A DNA stretch of 64,000 nucleotides from Pedobacter sp. Leaf176 (GCF_001424305.1 NZ_LMPD01000006.1:513285-577284); one strand, 5' to 3'. Shown: positions 9,983-22,300, counted from the stretch's first letter. Translations and numbers: made by a program. The notes: a model not told the origin generated them from the letters alone.

Positions 9983-12900
9983 TTAAACCAAAATTGTAAA
10001 TCTTCGATGTTGGATAAAGCGCCTGAAGCGGAAATGCAGTATTAATCGTATTAACATTTTCAGGATCCACGTAAAACCGGTATTTAGTCCAGGTATACAG
10101 ATTTTGTCCCTGTACAAAAAGCCTGATGTTCGCTAATTTTAAGGCTGAAGACCATTGTTTTGGGAGGTTCCAGGCGAATTCAATATTTCTGATTTTCAAA
10201 TAGGCAGAATTTTGTAAGGTAAAATCATTCAGAGCATAGTTCAACGATGCTGTACCTCTCGCATGAAGCGCGGGCCAGTCCGCTGTATTCGCGTTAGCAG
10301 GTGTCCAGGCGTTAAGCATAAAATCGTACATCTGCTGACCATTGTTCTGTTCATTAAGGATTACGTTAGAGCTTACATGTGCTACGCCTTGAAACAGTGC
10401 AGAAAGGGTAAAGCCTTTGTAAATTATTCTCGGGCTAAAACTATAAACATACTCGGGTGTATTTGTATAACCAATTTTATCCTGATCCAAACTGGTTATC
10501 GCACCATCTCCATCCAAATCCTTAAATTTCAAATCTCCGGGAATTGGGCTGTAACCCTGTAATTTTGGCGAAGCGGCAATATCTGCTGCAGACTGAAAGA
10601 AACCATCGGTTTTATAACCAAAAAACTGTCCCACACTTGTACCTTTTCTGGCTGCAGAAAAAGGCAAACCATCTGGCTCATCGTTTTCAACAATCTTATT
10701 TTTCGCATAACTTACCTGAGCATTCAGTCCGACAGTTATGTCGCCGATTTGTTTCTGATAATCTAATTCAACCTCATATCCCTTATTGTAAACTATTCCC
10801 TTATTTAAGTTCGGATAGCTATGGCCAAATAAAGCCAATCCGCTAAGTGGTGTTGTTAAAATATCGCGACGGGTTTCATCAAATAAGTCAACTGTTACCC
10901 TTAAATTATCTTTTAACAAGCGGGCTTCGAAACCAATGTTACGCTTGGTACCTGTTTCCCAGGTTACGGCCTGATTACCTAAAGCATTTATAGATGCACC
11001 AAAGAACTGTGGATCACTAATCCATAATGTTGGATAACTTGTTATTGAATTTGGGTTTCCGAACGGTGCTGCCTGGGCACTTCCGGCTGCGTTTGTAGAA
11101 TAATTAGTTAAAAATAAGAAACGATCATTCGAAATCCTATCATTACCAACCAAACCATAACTTCCTCTAACTTTGAAATAAGTTAAAATATTGTTCTTTT
11201 TCCAGAATGGCTCGTTAGTTAATGTCCAGCCTGCAGAAACAGCAGGGAAGAAACCGTACCGTAAACCTTGAGCAAAGTTTTCAGAACCATTATATGAGGC
11301 ATTAAATTCTGCAAAATAGCGCTCATCATAATTATAGGTTACACGACTCGCAACACCTTGTGATGCTCTTGGCGGAGCGGTAAATGCCGTCGTTCCTGTC
11401 GATTTAATTAATTGCCTGGTACCTAATAACAACGCACCTACACTGTGTTTACCGAAATTACGGTTGTAATCGAAACCAGACTGGAGGTTCATATTGGTGC
11501 TGCCCTCTGTTACGCCACCATCCTGAACGGCACCTAAAGGCTCATCACGGTTTCTCGTATCAGTTGATAAGGTAGCCTGACCTGTTGCAGGATTATAAAC
11601 GTATGCGGCCCAGTTTGCATTTCGTCGCTCGATGTTGTTATAATAAGAATCATAACCAAAAACAGTTTTAAAGCCTAAACCCTTGGTTATAAAATCGAGC
11701 TTATAATTTAGATTGAAAGTGCTTTCAATTGTATTATTCTCATCATTACGTGTTCCAAACCTGGTTAGAACTGCATAAGGATTCCAGATGTTGGTTCCAA
11801 TGTTAGGATTGGCAGTTATTCTTCCATCAGGTAAAGTAACCGGATAAGCATATGCCGGTACCTGCAGTATACGTGAAATCATACCTTCGATGGTATCGTA
11901 AGAAAACGCGGAAGAAGACCGTAAACCAGCAGGCTGATAACGGTCTGCAAATCTTCCGCCCAGTTTTATTCCAACGGTAAAATCTTTATTAAGGGTCAAA
12001 TCTACGTTCGATCGAAAATTGTAACGGTTATAATTTGGAACGGTGTTGATGCCATAAGGCGAATCGAATTTTTTGAAAATACCATCCTGAAAGGCGTAAC
12101 CTGCTGAAACAAAATATTTGGCAATCTTGGTTCCTCCATTTATATTAACGTTGTGCTGTGTTTGAGAATAATATTTTTTGGTCAGATAATCAAACCACTG
12201 CACATCCGGAAAACCGATGGGATCTGATTTATCGCGGAACTTTTGTATATCTGAATCAGAAAAATATGGCGTTTTTCCATCATTTACGTAGGATTGATTA
12301 AGCAAAAGCGCATTTTCCAAAGCAGGCAAACCAACTGCCAAACCGGTATAAGTTTGCAAAGCATAGTTACCGGTATAGGTTACTTTCGGCTTTCCGATTT
12401 TGCCTTGTTTGGTTGTCACTACGATGATGCCGTTGGCACCTCGGATACCGTAAATTGCTGTAGAAGCTGCATCTTTCAAAACGGTAATTGTTTCAATTTC
12501 GTTGGCATCCACGTCAGAAAAACTTGGTCTTTCCACGCCATCTACCACCACAATTGCACCGTTATTAACCCCATAAGTTGCTACCCCCCTTACTTTAAGT
12601 TGTGCACCATCTGCACCAGGTTGCCCGCTTGTTTGTACCGCCAATAAACCCGGAAGGCGGCCGACTAAACTATTTGTTGGATTTGGTGTCGGTGATTTCA
12701 TAATCTCCTCTGTTCCGATTTGCGCAATCGCTCCCGTCAAAGTGGATTTCTTCTGAGCACCATAACCAACAACCACAACTTCATCAAGACCCTGTGAATT
12801 GTCTTCCAAAACCACAGTAACGGTTGTCTTGCCATTTAAGGCAACCTCCTTATTTATGTAGCCGATAAACGCAAAAGTTAATACCGCGTTATCAGTGGCC

Positions 12901-13238
12901 CGAATGGAAAATTTACCATCATTATCGGTAACAACACCACCAGGTGTTCCTTTAATCCTGACGCTGACCCCCGGCATGGTTACCCCTTTATTATCTTTTA
13001 CAGTTCCTGTTATCAGCGATTGTGCAAAAGCGGGAATTGAACAGAGGCTTAGTAAAAAGAAAATCAATAAATACAGAATTTTTAACCGTTCAACTCTTTC
13101 GAATATCGCAAGCGAAAAAATCCTCTTCTGAAAGTGAAGTCTATCCATAATTGTTGTAATAAATCTGTTTAGTAAATATTTGTGCGTTGTTTGAGTGTGC
13201 CTTAAATTATTTAAGCTGCTAAAGCTCCAGATATACAA
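9969..13238 (-). CDS. SusC/RagA family TonB-linked outer membrane protein (likely start ~13148)
   Basis: GTVKDNKGVTMPGVSVRIKGTPGGVVTDNDGKFSI, DEVVVVGYGAQKK, VLKDAASTAIYGIRGANGIIVVTTKQG. Confidence 0.96.
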   Translation of the reverse strand: MYIWSFSSLNNLRHTQTTHKYLLNRFITTIMDRLHFQKRIFSLAIFERVERLKILYLLIFFLLSLCSIPAFAQSLITGTVKDNKGVTMPGVSVRIKGTPGGVVTDNDGKFSIRATDNAVLTFAFIGYINKEVALNGKTTVTVVLEDNSQGLDEVVVVGYGAQKKSTLTGAIAQIGTEEIMKSPTPNPTNSLVGRLPGLLAVQTSGQPGADGAQLKVRGVATYGVNNGAIVVVDGVERPSFSDVDANEIETITVLKDAASTAIYGIRGANGIIVVTTKQGKIGKPKVTYTGNYALQTYTGLAVGLPALENALLLNQSYVNDGKTPYFSDSDIQKFRDKSDPIGFPDVQWFDYLTKKYYSQTQHNVNINGGTKIAKYFVSAGYAFQDGIFKKFDSPYGINTVPNYNRYNFRSNVDLTLNKDFTVGIKLGGRFADRYQPAGLRSSSAFSYDTIEGMISRILQVPAYAYPVTLPDGRITANPNIGTNIWNPYAVLTRFGTRNDENNTIESTFNLNYKLDFITKGLGFKTVFGYDSYYNNIERRNANWAAYVYNPATGQATLSTDTRNRDEPLGAVQDGGVTEGSTNMNLQSGFDYNRNFGKHSVGALLLGTRQLIKSTGTTAFTAPPRASQGVASRVTYNYDERYFAEFNASYNGSENFAQGLRYGFFPAVSAGWTLTNEPFWKKNNILTYFKVRGSYGLVGNDRISNDRFLFLTNYSTNAAGSAQAAPFGNPNSITSYPTLWISDPQFFGASINALGNQAVTWETGTKRNIGFEARLLKDNLRVTVDLFDETRRDILTTPLSGLALFGHSYPNLNKGIVYNKGYEVELDYQKQIGDITVGLNAQVSYAKNKIVENDEPDGLPFSAARKGTSVGQFFGYKTDGFFQSAADIAASPKLQGYSPIPGDLKFKDLDGDGAITSLDQDKIGYTNTPEYVYSFSPRIIYKGFTLSALFQGVAHVSSNVILNEQNNGQQMYDFMLNAWTPANANTADWPALHARGTASLNYALNDFTLQNSAYLKIRNIEFAWNLPKQWSSALKLANIRLFVQGQNLYTWTKYRFYVDPENVNTINTAFPLQALYPTSKIYNFGLNVQF

Positions 13239-13546
13239 AAGCTTGTTATTTAAACACCCGTTTTTTGCTTATTGTAGTTAAGAATAAACCTTGATCAAGA
13301 AATTGGAAGCGTTAAAAGATTATGTGGTTTTACACTAAAAATGTAACATTTCGGATGCATGCCTGGACTTGAAATGTCAGGAAAAATACCTAAATCAATA
13401 GGTAGTGCTATTGAAATAGAATTAAAGGAAAGTAATTTCATTGTTTAATTTGGTTAGTTGCTTATAATGGTAACGAATTTAAAAAAGGTTAGAGAGTAAA
13501 TCGTTTTTAAATATGTGAAAACCCCTATAATTCGGTTCTAATACAT

Positions 13547-13562
13547 TTTCAAACGTTTGAAA
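13547..13562. promoter_or_regulatory. Candidate LacI-family operator (perfect 16-bp palindrome)
   Basis: TTTCAAACGTTTGAAA, central CG, 47 nt upstream of the probable ATG (13609) of the LacI-family gene. Confidence 0.6.
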
Positions 13563-13566
13563 TAAT

Positions 13567-14628
13567 TTGATTTTTTTTCTTATCTATGCATTGAGATTGG
13601 AAAAGAAGATGAATAATACGCCTGTTACACTAAAATTCTTAGCTGAAAAGTTAAAGATGTCAGTTTCAACAGTATCAAAGGCTCTGAATAACTACCCTAC
13701 CATTAACGAATACACGAAAAATCGTGTTCAGGAAATGGCCCGGGATTTGCATTTTACACCAAATAAATCGGCAATTAATTTAAAGGAAAGGAAATCAAGA
13801 ATTATCGGCATAATCTTACCTAACCTGCTTGACCATTTTTTTACCAGGAGCATTTATGGCGTAGAGCAATTTGCAACAAAAAATGGATACAACATTATCA
13901 TAAGCCAATCGCACGATGATCTGCAAAAAGAAATTCAATCCGCCGATATGCTTTTAAGGAGCCGCGTAGATGGATTAATTATTGCTATTTCAAAAAACAC
14001 ACAAGACTTTGCTCACCTCAACCAATTTGAAAACCTCGGCATACCTGTAGTATATTACACGAGAAATCCGAGTTTTAACCTGAACTGCCATAAAGTTTTA
14101 GGCAACACCTTTCAAGGATGTTACCAGGCGACAAAATTTTTAATCGACAGAGGTCATAAAAAAATTGCCTACATCGGCGGGCCAAAAATGATCAACTTTA
14201 CACACGATCGTTTTAATGGTTACATAAATGCATTGAAAGATAATCACCTTTCTTTTGACGCAAACTTGGTTGCGTATACAGATTTCGACAGAGAAAACAC
14301 CATATCTGCCATTCAAAACCTGTTTTCAGCAGATGATAATACACCAACTGCAATCGTAGCCTTCAAAGAGCACATTCTTTTCGATGCAATTAAATATCTG
14401 CGGCACATTAAACATCCCCAATTCAACAAAATAGAATGCATTGGTTTTGGCAACAATTCCTTTATCAATTACCTAGATACACCACCTATAGCCTCAGTAG
14501 AAGAAAATCCTGAATCCGTGGGAGAAAATGCAATTAATTTATTGCTGAAATTGATCAATAAAGAAATTGATATGGAAAGTTACCAGAAAGTTATGGTCGA
14601 TTGTAAGCTCATCGTTCATAACGATTAA
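13567..14628 (+). CDS. LacI family transcriptional regulator (likely start ~13609)
   Basis: HTH TLKFLAEKLKMSVSTVSKALNNYPTI; IIGIILPNLLDHFFTRSIYGVE; periplasmic-binding-like sensor domain. Confidence 0.93.
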   Translation: MIFFLIYALRLEKKMNNTPVTLKFLAEKLKMSVSTVSKALNNYPTINEYTKNRVQEMARDLHFTPNKSAINLKERKSRIIGIILPNLLDHFFTRSIYGVEQFATKNGYNIIISQSHDDLQKEIQSADMLLRSRVDGLIIAISKNTQDFAHLNQFENLGIPVVYYTRNPSFNLNCHKVLGNTFQGCYQATKFLIDRGHKKIAYIGGPKMINFTHDRFNGYINALKDNHLSFDANLVAYTDFDRENTISAIQNLFSADDNTPTAIVAFKEHILFDAIKYLRHIKHPQFNKIECIGFGNNSFINYLDTPPIASVEENPESVGENAINLLLKLINKEIDMESYQKVMVDCKLIVHND

Positions 14629-14684
14629 TAATGTTAATATTTATTTTTGTCGTTAAAACTAATTAGCCTTAACTTTCCGCTATT

Positions 14685-15521
14685 ATGGCATTACATTTTG
14701 CGTCAATAAATTCGGGTAGCAACGGTAACTGTTATTACATTGGTAACAGCAACGAGGCTGTATTAATTGATGTAGGCATTTCTTGCAGGGAAATTGAAAA
14801 AAGAATGGCCAGGCTCTGCTTATCGATAGACAGAATAAAGGCTATTTTTATATCACATGAACACAGCGATCATATAAAAGGCCTTGCCGTTTTATCCAAA
14901 AAATATAATCTTACGGTTTACATTACAAATAGCACTTTAAAGAATAGTCGTTTGTTATTGAACGAAAAAAATGTTTTTTCATTCAATAACTTGGATACCA
15001 TTCGGATTGGAAGTTTAACAGTGTCTGCATTCTCCAAATTTCATGATGCTGTAGATCCATATAGCTTTACGATTGAATGTAACGATGTTCGTGTCGGCGT
15101 TTTTACAGATATTGGTACGGTATGCGACAGGTTGGTTAAGCAATTCAAGACATGTCATGCTGCATTTTTAGAGGCAAACTATGATGTCGAAATGCTTCAA
15201 AATGGAAATTATCCTTACCACTTAAAAAGAAGAATTACCAGTGGCAAAGGTCATTTATCAAATAACGAAGCATTATCACTCTTTCAAGATCACAAGCCTG
15301 ATTACATGAGCCATATTCTACTAAGCCATTTATCAAAGGATAACAATGACCCCGTATTAGTGGAAAATTTATTTAAATCAGCGGCAGGTGATACTTTTGT
15401 AAGCGTCGCATCCAGACATCAGGAAAGTGAGGTTTACTACATACACAATCAAGCTACCGAAAGGGACCTTTACAATTTTAATCCTTTCACCTATCAGCCT
15501 GCTCAGTTAAATTTATTTTAA
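14685..15521 (+). CDS. MBL-fold metallo-hydrolase (YycJ/WalJ-like)
   Basis: NSGSNGNCYYIGN, IFISHEHSDHIKGL, EANYD, GHLSNNEAL, LSHLSKDNNDP. Confidence 0.9.
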   Translation: MALHFASINSGSNGNCYYIGNSNEAVLIDVGISCREIEKRMARLCLSIDRIKAIFISHEHSDHIKGLAVLSKKYNLTVYITNSTLKNSRLLLNEKNVFSFNNLDTIRIGSLTVSAFSKFHDAVDPYSFTIECNDVRVGVFTDIGTVCDRLVKQFKTCHAAFLEANYDVEMLQNGNYPYHLKRRITSGKGHLSNNEALSLFQDHKPDYMSHILLSHLSKDNNDPVLVENLFKSAAGDTFVSVASRHQESEVYYIHNQATERDLYNFNPFTYQPAQLNLF

Positions 15522-15535
15522 TCGCGTTTTTTATC

Positions 15536-15561
15536 AAAAATACCAACTAACTGGTATTTTT
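15536..15561 (+). terminator. Rho-independent terminator-like hairpin
   Basis: AAAAATACCA-ACTAAC-TGGTATTTTT followed by more T, just after the MBL gene stop. Confidence 0.7.
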
Positions 15562-15717
15562 TTTAGCCCATTATTTAAAGAGATTTGCTGCGCTGATAAA
15601 ATTTACGCAACAATGAATTAACGCAAAAAAGATTTAAATAATTTAATCCTTTTTTAAAACAAAATAAATTATTTGGTGGTTATATAGGTACTTCATAAAT
15701 AGTTTGTTTGGTTTATT

Positions 15718-15748
15718 GGGGCTTATGGATTTAAGCCCCTTTCTCTTT
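15718..15748 (+). terminator. Second terminator-like hairpin, with no annotated gene immediately upstream
   Basis: GGGGCTTA-TGGATT-TAAGCCCC perfect 8-bp stem followed by TTTCTCTTTT. Confidence 0.6.
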
Positions 15749-16332
15749 TCAAAATATATAAACTCAAAATAAATTTCATTGTTTATAAGATGAAAGAAAG
15801 CGAAAATAAATTCTTTCATTTTTAAATTAGCCTTTACGTTAACTGGTTGACTTTCGATACATTAAAATGGGATTAGAGATAATTAAATTGCATAATATTT
15901 TAATATTTAATGCGTAGTTATACCTGTTTTTGTTATATTTGTTATCAAATAATTGGTTCCAATAGTATGCCGATTTATGAATACAAATTAATAAACTAAC
16001 GTATATCGGCTTTGTATTTTCTAACCTATTTAATGAAGCGATTGTATTAATTATGGCTTCGCAGTGTGAATTTAAGTCAATAACTCTCAATCATGACCAA
16101 ATACCAAACAATCGTACTAAGATTTACAGAAAGATTTTTTAATTATCTTTACCGCTCTTTTGCTTCAAAAGTATTTTCGTTTAAAACTGTTATTTTGATG
16201 CAAATTATCCGAATATTTTCGGAAGCACATGTTGTAATGGTTAAGTCTGATAATTTATCTTTAAATATTAAATTTTAGATAGAAAGATTTAAAATCTAAC
16301 CTGGATAAAACTTTGCGGTACAATTTAAAATT

Positions 16333-19300
16333 ATGTTTTCATCCCTAATCAATTCTTCCGACAATATAACATTTACACTAAATGAGCTGATTAACGATGC
16401 CGTAAAAAACCATCGGGATGAAATAGCGCTTACTTTTGAAGATACAAACTTATCTTATTCTGATATAAATAAAAAAGCCAATCAAATAGCTCGTTTTCTT
16501 ATCGCAAACAACATTAAACATGGTTCCAGAATTGCGATATCTACTGAACGTTCTATCGATATAATTTTGTGCTTGCTTGCCATCATTAAGACAGGAAGTG
16601 CCTATGTCCCTGTTGATGTTAGTTATCCGAAAGAGAGAGCAGGTTTCGTTTTAGCCAATTCCGAAGCCGAACTTTTTCTTATCTCTAAAAAGTATGACAG
16701 TAATTATTCAGATGTAGATACCAAAATTCTTTTTGTAGAAGATTGTGTGGAAAAAAGCATAAATCTATCATTTGAGAATGTGCAAATTGAAACGGATAAA
16801 GACAGCCTGATCTATATACTCCATACATCTGGCACGACAGGGAACCCAAAAGGTGTCTGTATGGCGCAAATTGCTTTGGTTAATTTACTTCTGTGGCAAA
16901 AGGAAATGTCTTTAGCAAAATCAAAAACTAAAACATTACAGTTCTCTCCTTTAAGTTTTGATGTTTCCTTTCAGGAGATTTTTGCAACACTAATTACGGG
17001 TGGAAATTTGATTTTAATTTCTGAGGATGTAAGATTAGATGCTTTTATGCTTCTCAACTTAATTTCCGAACAAGAAATTAATAGGATATTTTTACCCTTC
17101 GTTGCACTACAATCTATAACAGAAAGTGCATTGGTGAATAATATTTATCCACAATCGTTAAAAGAAGTGATGACAGCTGGAGAACAGCTTAAAGTTACGC
17201 CTCAGGTTGTAAACTTCTTTTCAAAAATATCAGATTCAATATTATATAATCAATACGGCCCGACAGAAGCTCATGTTGTAACTGAATTGAAGTTAACAGG
17301 AAACCCTAATGATTGGCCTGCCTTACCTAACATTGGTAAACCTATTTACAATACAGAAATTTTAATTCTTGATGAGAATTTAAATGAACTACCCGATGGT
17401 GAAACAGGAGAATTGTGCATTGCTGGATTATGCCTTGCAAAAGGCTACTTGAATTTGCCAGCACTAACTAATGAAAAATTTGTTACACTTCCGTCATCCC
17501 CTACCAGAATATACAGAACCGGAGATTTAGCGTTAAAACTTGATGATGGCAATATCGAATTTTTAGGAAGAAGGGATCTGCAAATTAAAATAAGAGGTTA
17601 CAGAGTTGAACTCGGAGAAATAGAAGTAGCGATTGCGCATCAGAAAGACATTAGCCAGGTTGCTGTAGTTTTAAGAGAAGATATACCTGGGCGGCAAATG
17701 TTGGTAGCCTATTTAATTGGCAACCAAGCAAATTATGGACAAAATAAGTTAAAGGAGCTGATTGCACAACATTTGCCAGATTACATGATTCCATCGGCAT
17801 TTGTATGGCTTTCGGAATTTCCTAAAACCACCAGCGGTAAAGTTGATAGAAAATTACTTCCGATACCAACTAACGAAAGACCAGATTCAAATGTAATTTT
17901 TAAAAAACCATCTTCACAAAAAGAAATAGAACTTGCAGATGTTTTTAAACAGCTTTTTGGCTATGATAGAATTGGTGTAAACGATAACTTTTTCGAACTT
18001 GGTGGAAACTCTTTGCTGGCTCAAAAAACAGTGGCTGGGTTGAAATCGAAGTTTAATTATATCTTGCCTGTAACTAAGCTCTATCAGTACCCTACTGTAG
18101 CAGAAATCGCTAAATTTTTAGATAAAAATTTAAGCATAAGTCAGATAAAACAGGAAAATAATCTTGGAGATAACTCAAGAGATATTGCAATTATTGGAAT
18201 GGCTGCAAAATTTCCAGGTGCAAATACCATCGAAGAATTTTGGAACTTACTAGCAGAAGGAAAAGAAACAACCAATTTTTTTTCTGACATAGAGCTAGAC
18301 AAAAGTATACCACAGTATTTGAAGCAGAATTCTTCTTATGTTAAAGCCAGAGGAATAATTGCGGATGCGGACACATTTGATGCTGCCTTTTTTGGAATAA
18401 ATCCAAAGCTGGCAGAGTTGATGGATCCTCAACAAAGAATATTCCTCGAAATAGCAAATGAAGTATTGGAATCGACGGGTTATTTGCCGGCCAAAAAAAA
18501 TGCCATAATCGGTGTTTTTGCCGGCAATGGTAACAATACATATTATGAAAATAATGTTTTAAGCCACCGTGATTTAATTGAAAATCAAGGCAAAACACAG
18601 GTTTTATCTGTAAACGACAAAGATTATCTCGCATCTCGAACGGCCTATCACTTAAATTTAAAAGGCCCTGCGGTAAGTGTTAATTCAGCTTGTTCTACAT
18701 CATTACTTGCAGTGGCAACTGCTGTTAATAGTTTAAGAGCAAACCAATGCGAAGTTGCAATTGCTGGAGGTTCAAGCATTACTGCACCTATTAACAGTGG
18801 GCATATCTATCAGGAAGGCAGCATGTTAAGTGCAGATGGACATTGTACACCTTTTGATAATAACGCTACAGGCACCGTTTTTAGCGATGGCGTTGGCGCA
18901 GTTTTATTAAAAAAATTAGATTCGGCAATAAAAGATGGTGATACTATTTATGCAGTAATAAAAGGTATTGGTGTTAATAACGATGGCTTTGCTAAGAGCA
19001 GTTTTTCTGCACCCAGCAGCGAAGGTCAGGCAGGAGCAATAAGCGCTGCAATTGCAGATGCCGGTATTTCTGCATCCGAAATAAGTTATGTAGAAGCACA
19101 TGGAACAGCCACGCCAATTGGCGACCCAATAGAATTTGAAGGTTTGGTTGATGCTTTCGGTTTACAAGCGGAAAAGCAATATTGCGCTATTGGATCTGTT
19201 AAAAGCAATTTTGGTCATTTAACGCACGCTGCGGGCGTCGCAGGATTAATCAAAACATCTTTGGCGCTTACGCATAAAAAAATTCCGGCATCACTTGGAT

Positions 19301-22300
19301 ACAGAACACCAAACCAAAATATCGATTTCACCAACAGTCCTTTCTTTGTAAATACTCAACTTACGGACTGGCAAAATAAAAACCGCATTGCTGGTGTGAG
19401 TTCTTTTGGCGTTGGTGGTACAAATGTACATGTGATCGTAGAAGAATTTAAAACTGCTGAACAGCAAGTTTCGAAATTAAAGCCAGCAGAATTAATCACA
19501 TGGTCTGCAAATTCTGAATGGAGTAGAGAAAATTATGCCAAGGCATTAAACAATTGGTTGACTGATAAACCAGACCAGATACTTGCTGATGTTTCTTACA
19601 GCCTTCAAAAAACAAGAAATGACTTTAAATATCGCAGTTTTATAGTAGCAAATTCCGTTGACCAGTCAAAAGAATTATTAGCGAAGCATAATATTTACAA
19701 TAGCAACTCTCTAACCGAAATACCTGAAGAAATTGTATTTACTTTTCCTGGTCAGGGTGCACAGCATTTAAATATGGGTTTATCAATTTATAATCAAGAA
19801 CCCGTTTACAAAGCAGCAATTGACGAATGTGCAGGGATTTTGAAAAGATATATTGGTATAGACATAAAATCCATCATATATCCTGAAGAAGTAAATGATC
19901 TGTCGGTTGCAAATTTAAAAAATACAAAATACACTCAACCAGCCCTTTTTGTTACCGAATATGCATTGGCAAAACTTTGGATAAGCTGGGGGATTAAACC
20001 CACCAAATTATGTGGACATAGCGTTGGTGAATATGTTGCCGCACATTTGGCGGGCATCTTTTCTTTGGAAGATGGTTTACGATTGGTTGCAAACCGCGGT
20101 CAATTGATAAGCCAATTGCCAGCAGGCGCGATGCTTTCTGTTAGAGAAAGTAGTGACGTGGTTTCAGGTTTACTATTTGGCGAACTATCGATTGCTGCCA
20201 TAAATAGCCCAAAAGTTTGTGTAGTTGCAGGTTCATTTGAGCAAATTGCCGAGTTAACCAAAATTTTAGATCAGGCCGAAATCGCCAATAAACCTTTGCT
20301 AACAAGTCATGCATTTCATTCATCAATGATGAATCCGATATTGAATGATTTTAGGAAAATCGTTTCTCAGGTAACATTATCTATTCCCAAAAAGGAAATT
20401 ATATCAACAGTAACGGGTAATAAGTTGACCGAAAAAGAAGCATTAAGTGTTGATTATTGGACAAACCATCTAAGGGAAACGGTTCAATTTTCTAAAGCAA
20501 TAGAAACTATACTTAATAACGATAATGCCATATTTATAGAAGTTGGCCCGGGAACGGTAACCAGCGCGCTAACCAAACAAATTGCTGCTGTAAAATCTAT
20601 TAGTGCTCAAGTAATATCTAGCCTATCCGATAAGGAAAACGAATATGCTTCGCTTGTAAATGCGTTGGGGCAACTTTGGCTTAGTGGCGTTAATCCAGAT
20701 TGGGATGGTTTTTACGCAGAGCAATCAAGAAAAATAATCAACATTCCAACCTATCAGTTTGATAAAAAAAGGTATTGGGTTGAACCATTGGCTATTCATA
20801 CAAATGCAACAGAACAAACAATTGAGCGCAAAGAATCGTCTGAAATTATTCCTCTAAATACGACTGAGATGAGAACTAACAACCTGACAAATAAAGTAAA
20901 ACAAATATTAGAAGATGCTTCAGGTATTGAAATTAATGAACGTGATACCGGAAGAAATTTCCTGGAACTGGGATTAGACTCTCTCTTGTTAACCCAAGTT
21001 GCAATTTCTTTAAAGCGTGAATTTAACCTGCCAATTACCTTTAGGAAATTGAATGAAGAATATTCATCAGTAGAATCACTTGTTAAATATTTAACCGAAA
21101 ATACTTTACAGGATGAATCAATAGTTGTTAACAATCAAAATGACCAGCCTTCCAAGGCATACAACAATCCACCTGTAAGTTATTCTCAACAAAACAATGC
21201 TAATGTGACCGCTGGTGATAGTGCCTTGAGTTTAATTGCACAACAGTTAGAGATACTTTCCAAACAGGTACTTTTAATGCAGGGACATACACCTGTGAAT
21301 AATATTCCTGCTCAACAAACTGTAATAAGCAATAATAAGATTATACCGAAAGCTTTAGATGTTGATTTATCGGCCGATGAAAAAGCAGAGATTCAAAAAC
21401 CATTTGGAGCAACACCAAAAATTGAACGCCAGTCAAATGATTTAAATCAAAAACAGATAGATTTTATTTCAAGATTAATAGATCGGTACAATAAAAAAAC
21501 CATCAAAAGTAAAGAATACACTAAGAATAGCAGGTCATATATGGCCGATCCAAGGGTTGTATCGGGTTTCAGGCCTGCAACTAAGGAACTTATTTACCCC
21601 ATCGTGGTCAATAAATCGAGTGGAAGTAAGCTATGGGACATTGATGGAAACGAATATATTGACGCTTTAAATGGATTCGGATCAAGTATGTTGGGCTATC
21701 AGCCAGAGGTGATTAAGAATGCGATGCATGAGCAGATCGAAAAAGGTTACGAAGTAGGTCCACAGCACGAATTGGCAGCAGAAGTTAGTAAGCTAATTTG
21801 CGAATTTACAGGATTTGACAGGGCCGCACTTTGCAGTACAGGTTCTGAAGCGGTATTAGGTTGTATTCGTATCGCCAGAACAGTAACAGCCCGTTCGCTA
21901 ATTGTTGCATTTACAGGCTCTTACCATGGCATTATTGATGAAGTTTTGGTTAGAGGAACTAGAAAATTAAAGTCTTTCCCTGCCGCCGCCGGAATTATGC
22001 CCGAAGCCGTACATAACATATTAGTTCTTGATTATGGAACCGATGAATCACTGGAAATTATCAGACAAAGAGCCTCTGAAATTGCTGCAGTACTCGTTGA
22101 ACCGGTTCAAAGCAGAAGGCCGGAGTTTGTTCCAATAGAATTTTTGAAGAAGGTTAGACAGATTACTTCAGATCAAGATATACCATTGATTTTCGATGAA
22201 GTAATTACTGGCTTCAGGATGCATCCGGGAGGTGCACAAGCCCTATTTGGCATTAAGGCGGATCTTGCATCATATGGTAAAGTCATCGGAGCGGGTGTGC

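Noticed and set aside
2309-12647. Numerous + strand ORFs of 60-117 aa inside the SusC/SusD/GH genes (e.g. 12294..12647)
   Set aside because: Antisense to clearly coding minus-strand genes; no recognisable domains.
15839-16278. ORFs 15839..16090 (-) and 16093..16278 (+) upstream of the NRPS gene
   Set aside because: AT-rich, low-complexity translations, no family motif; more likely non-coding leader sequence.
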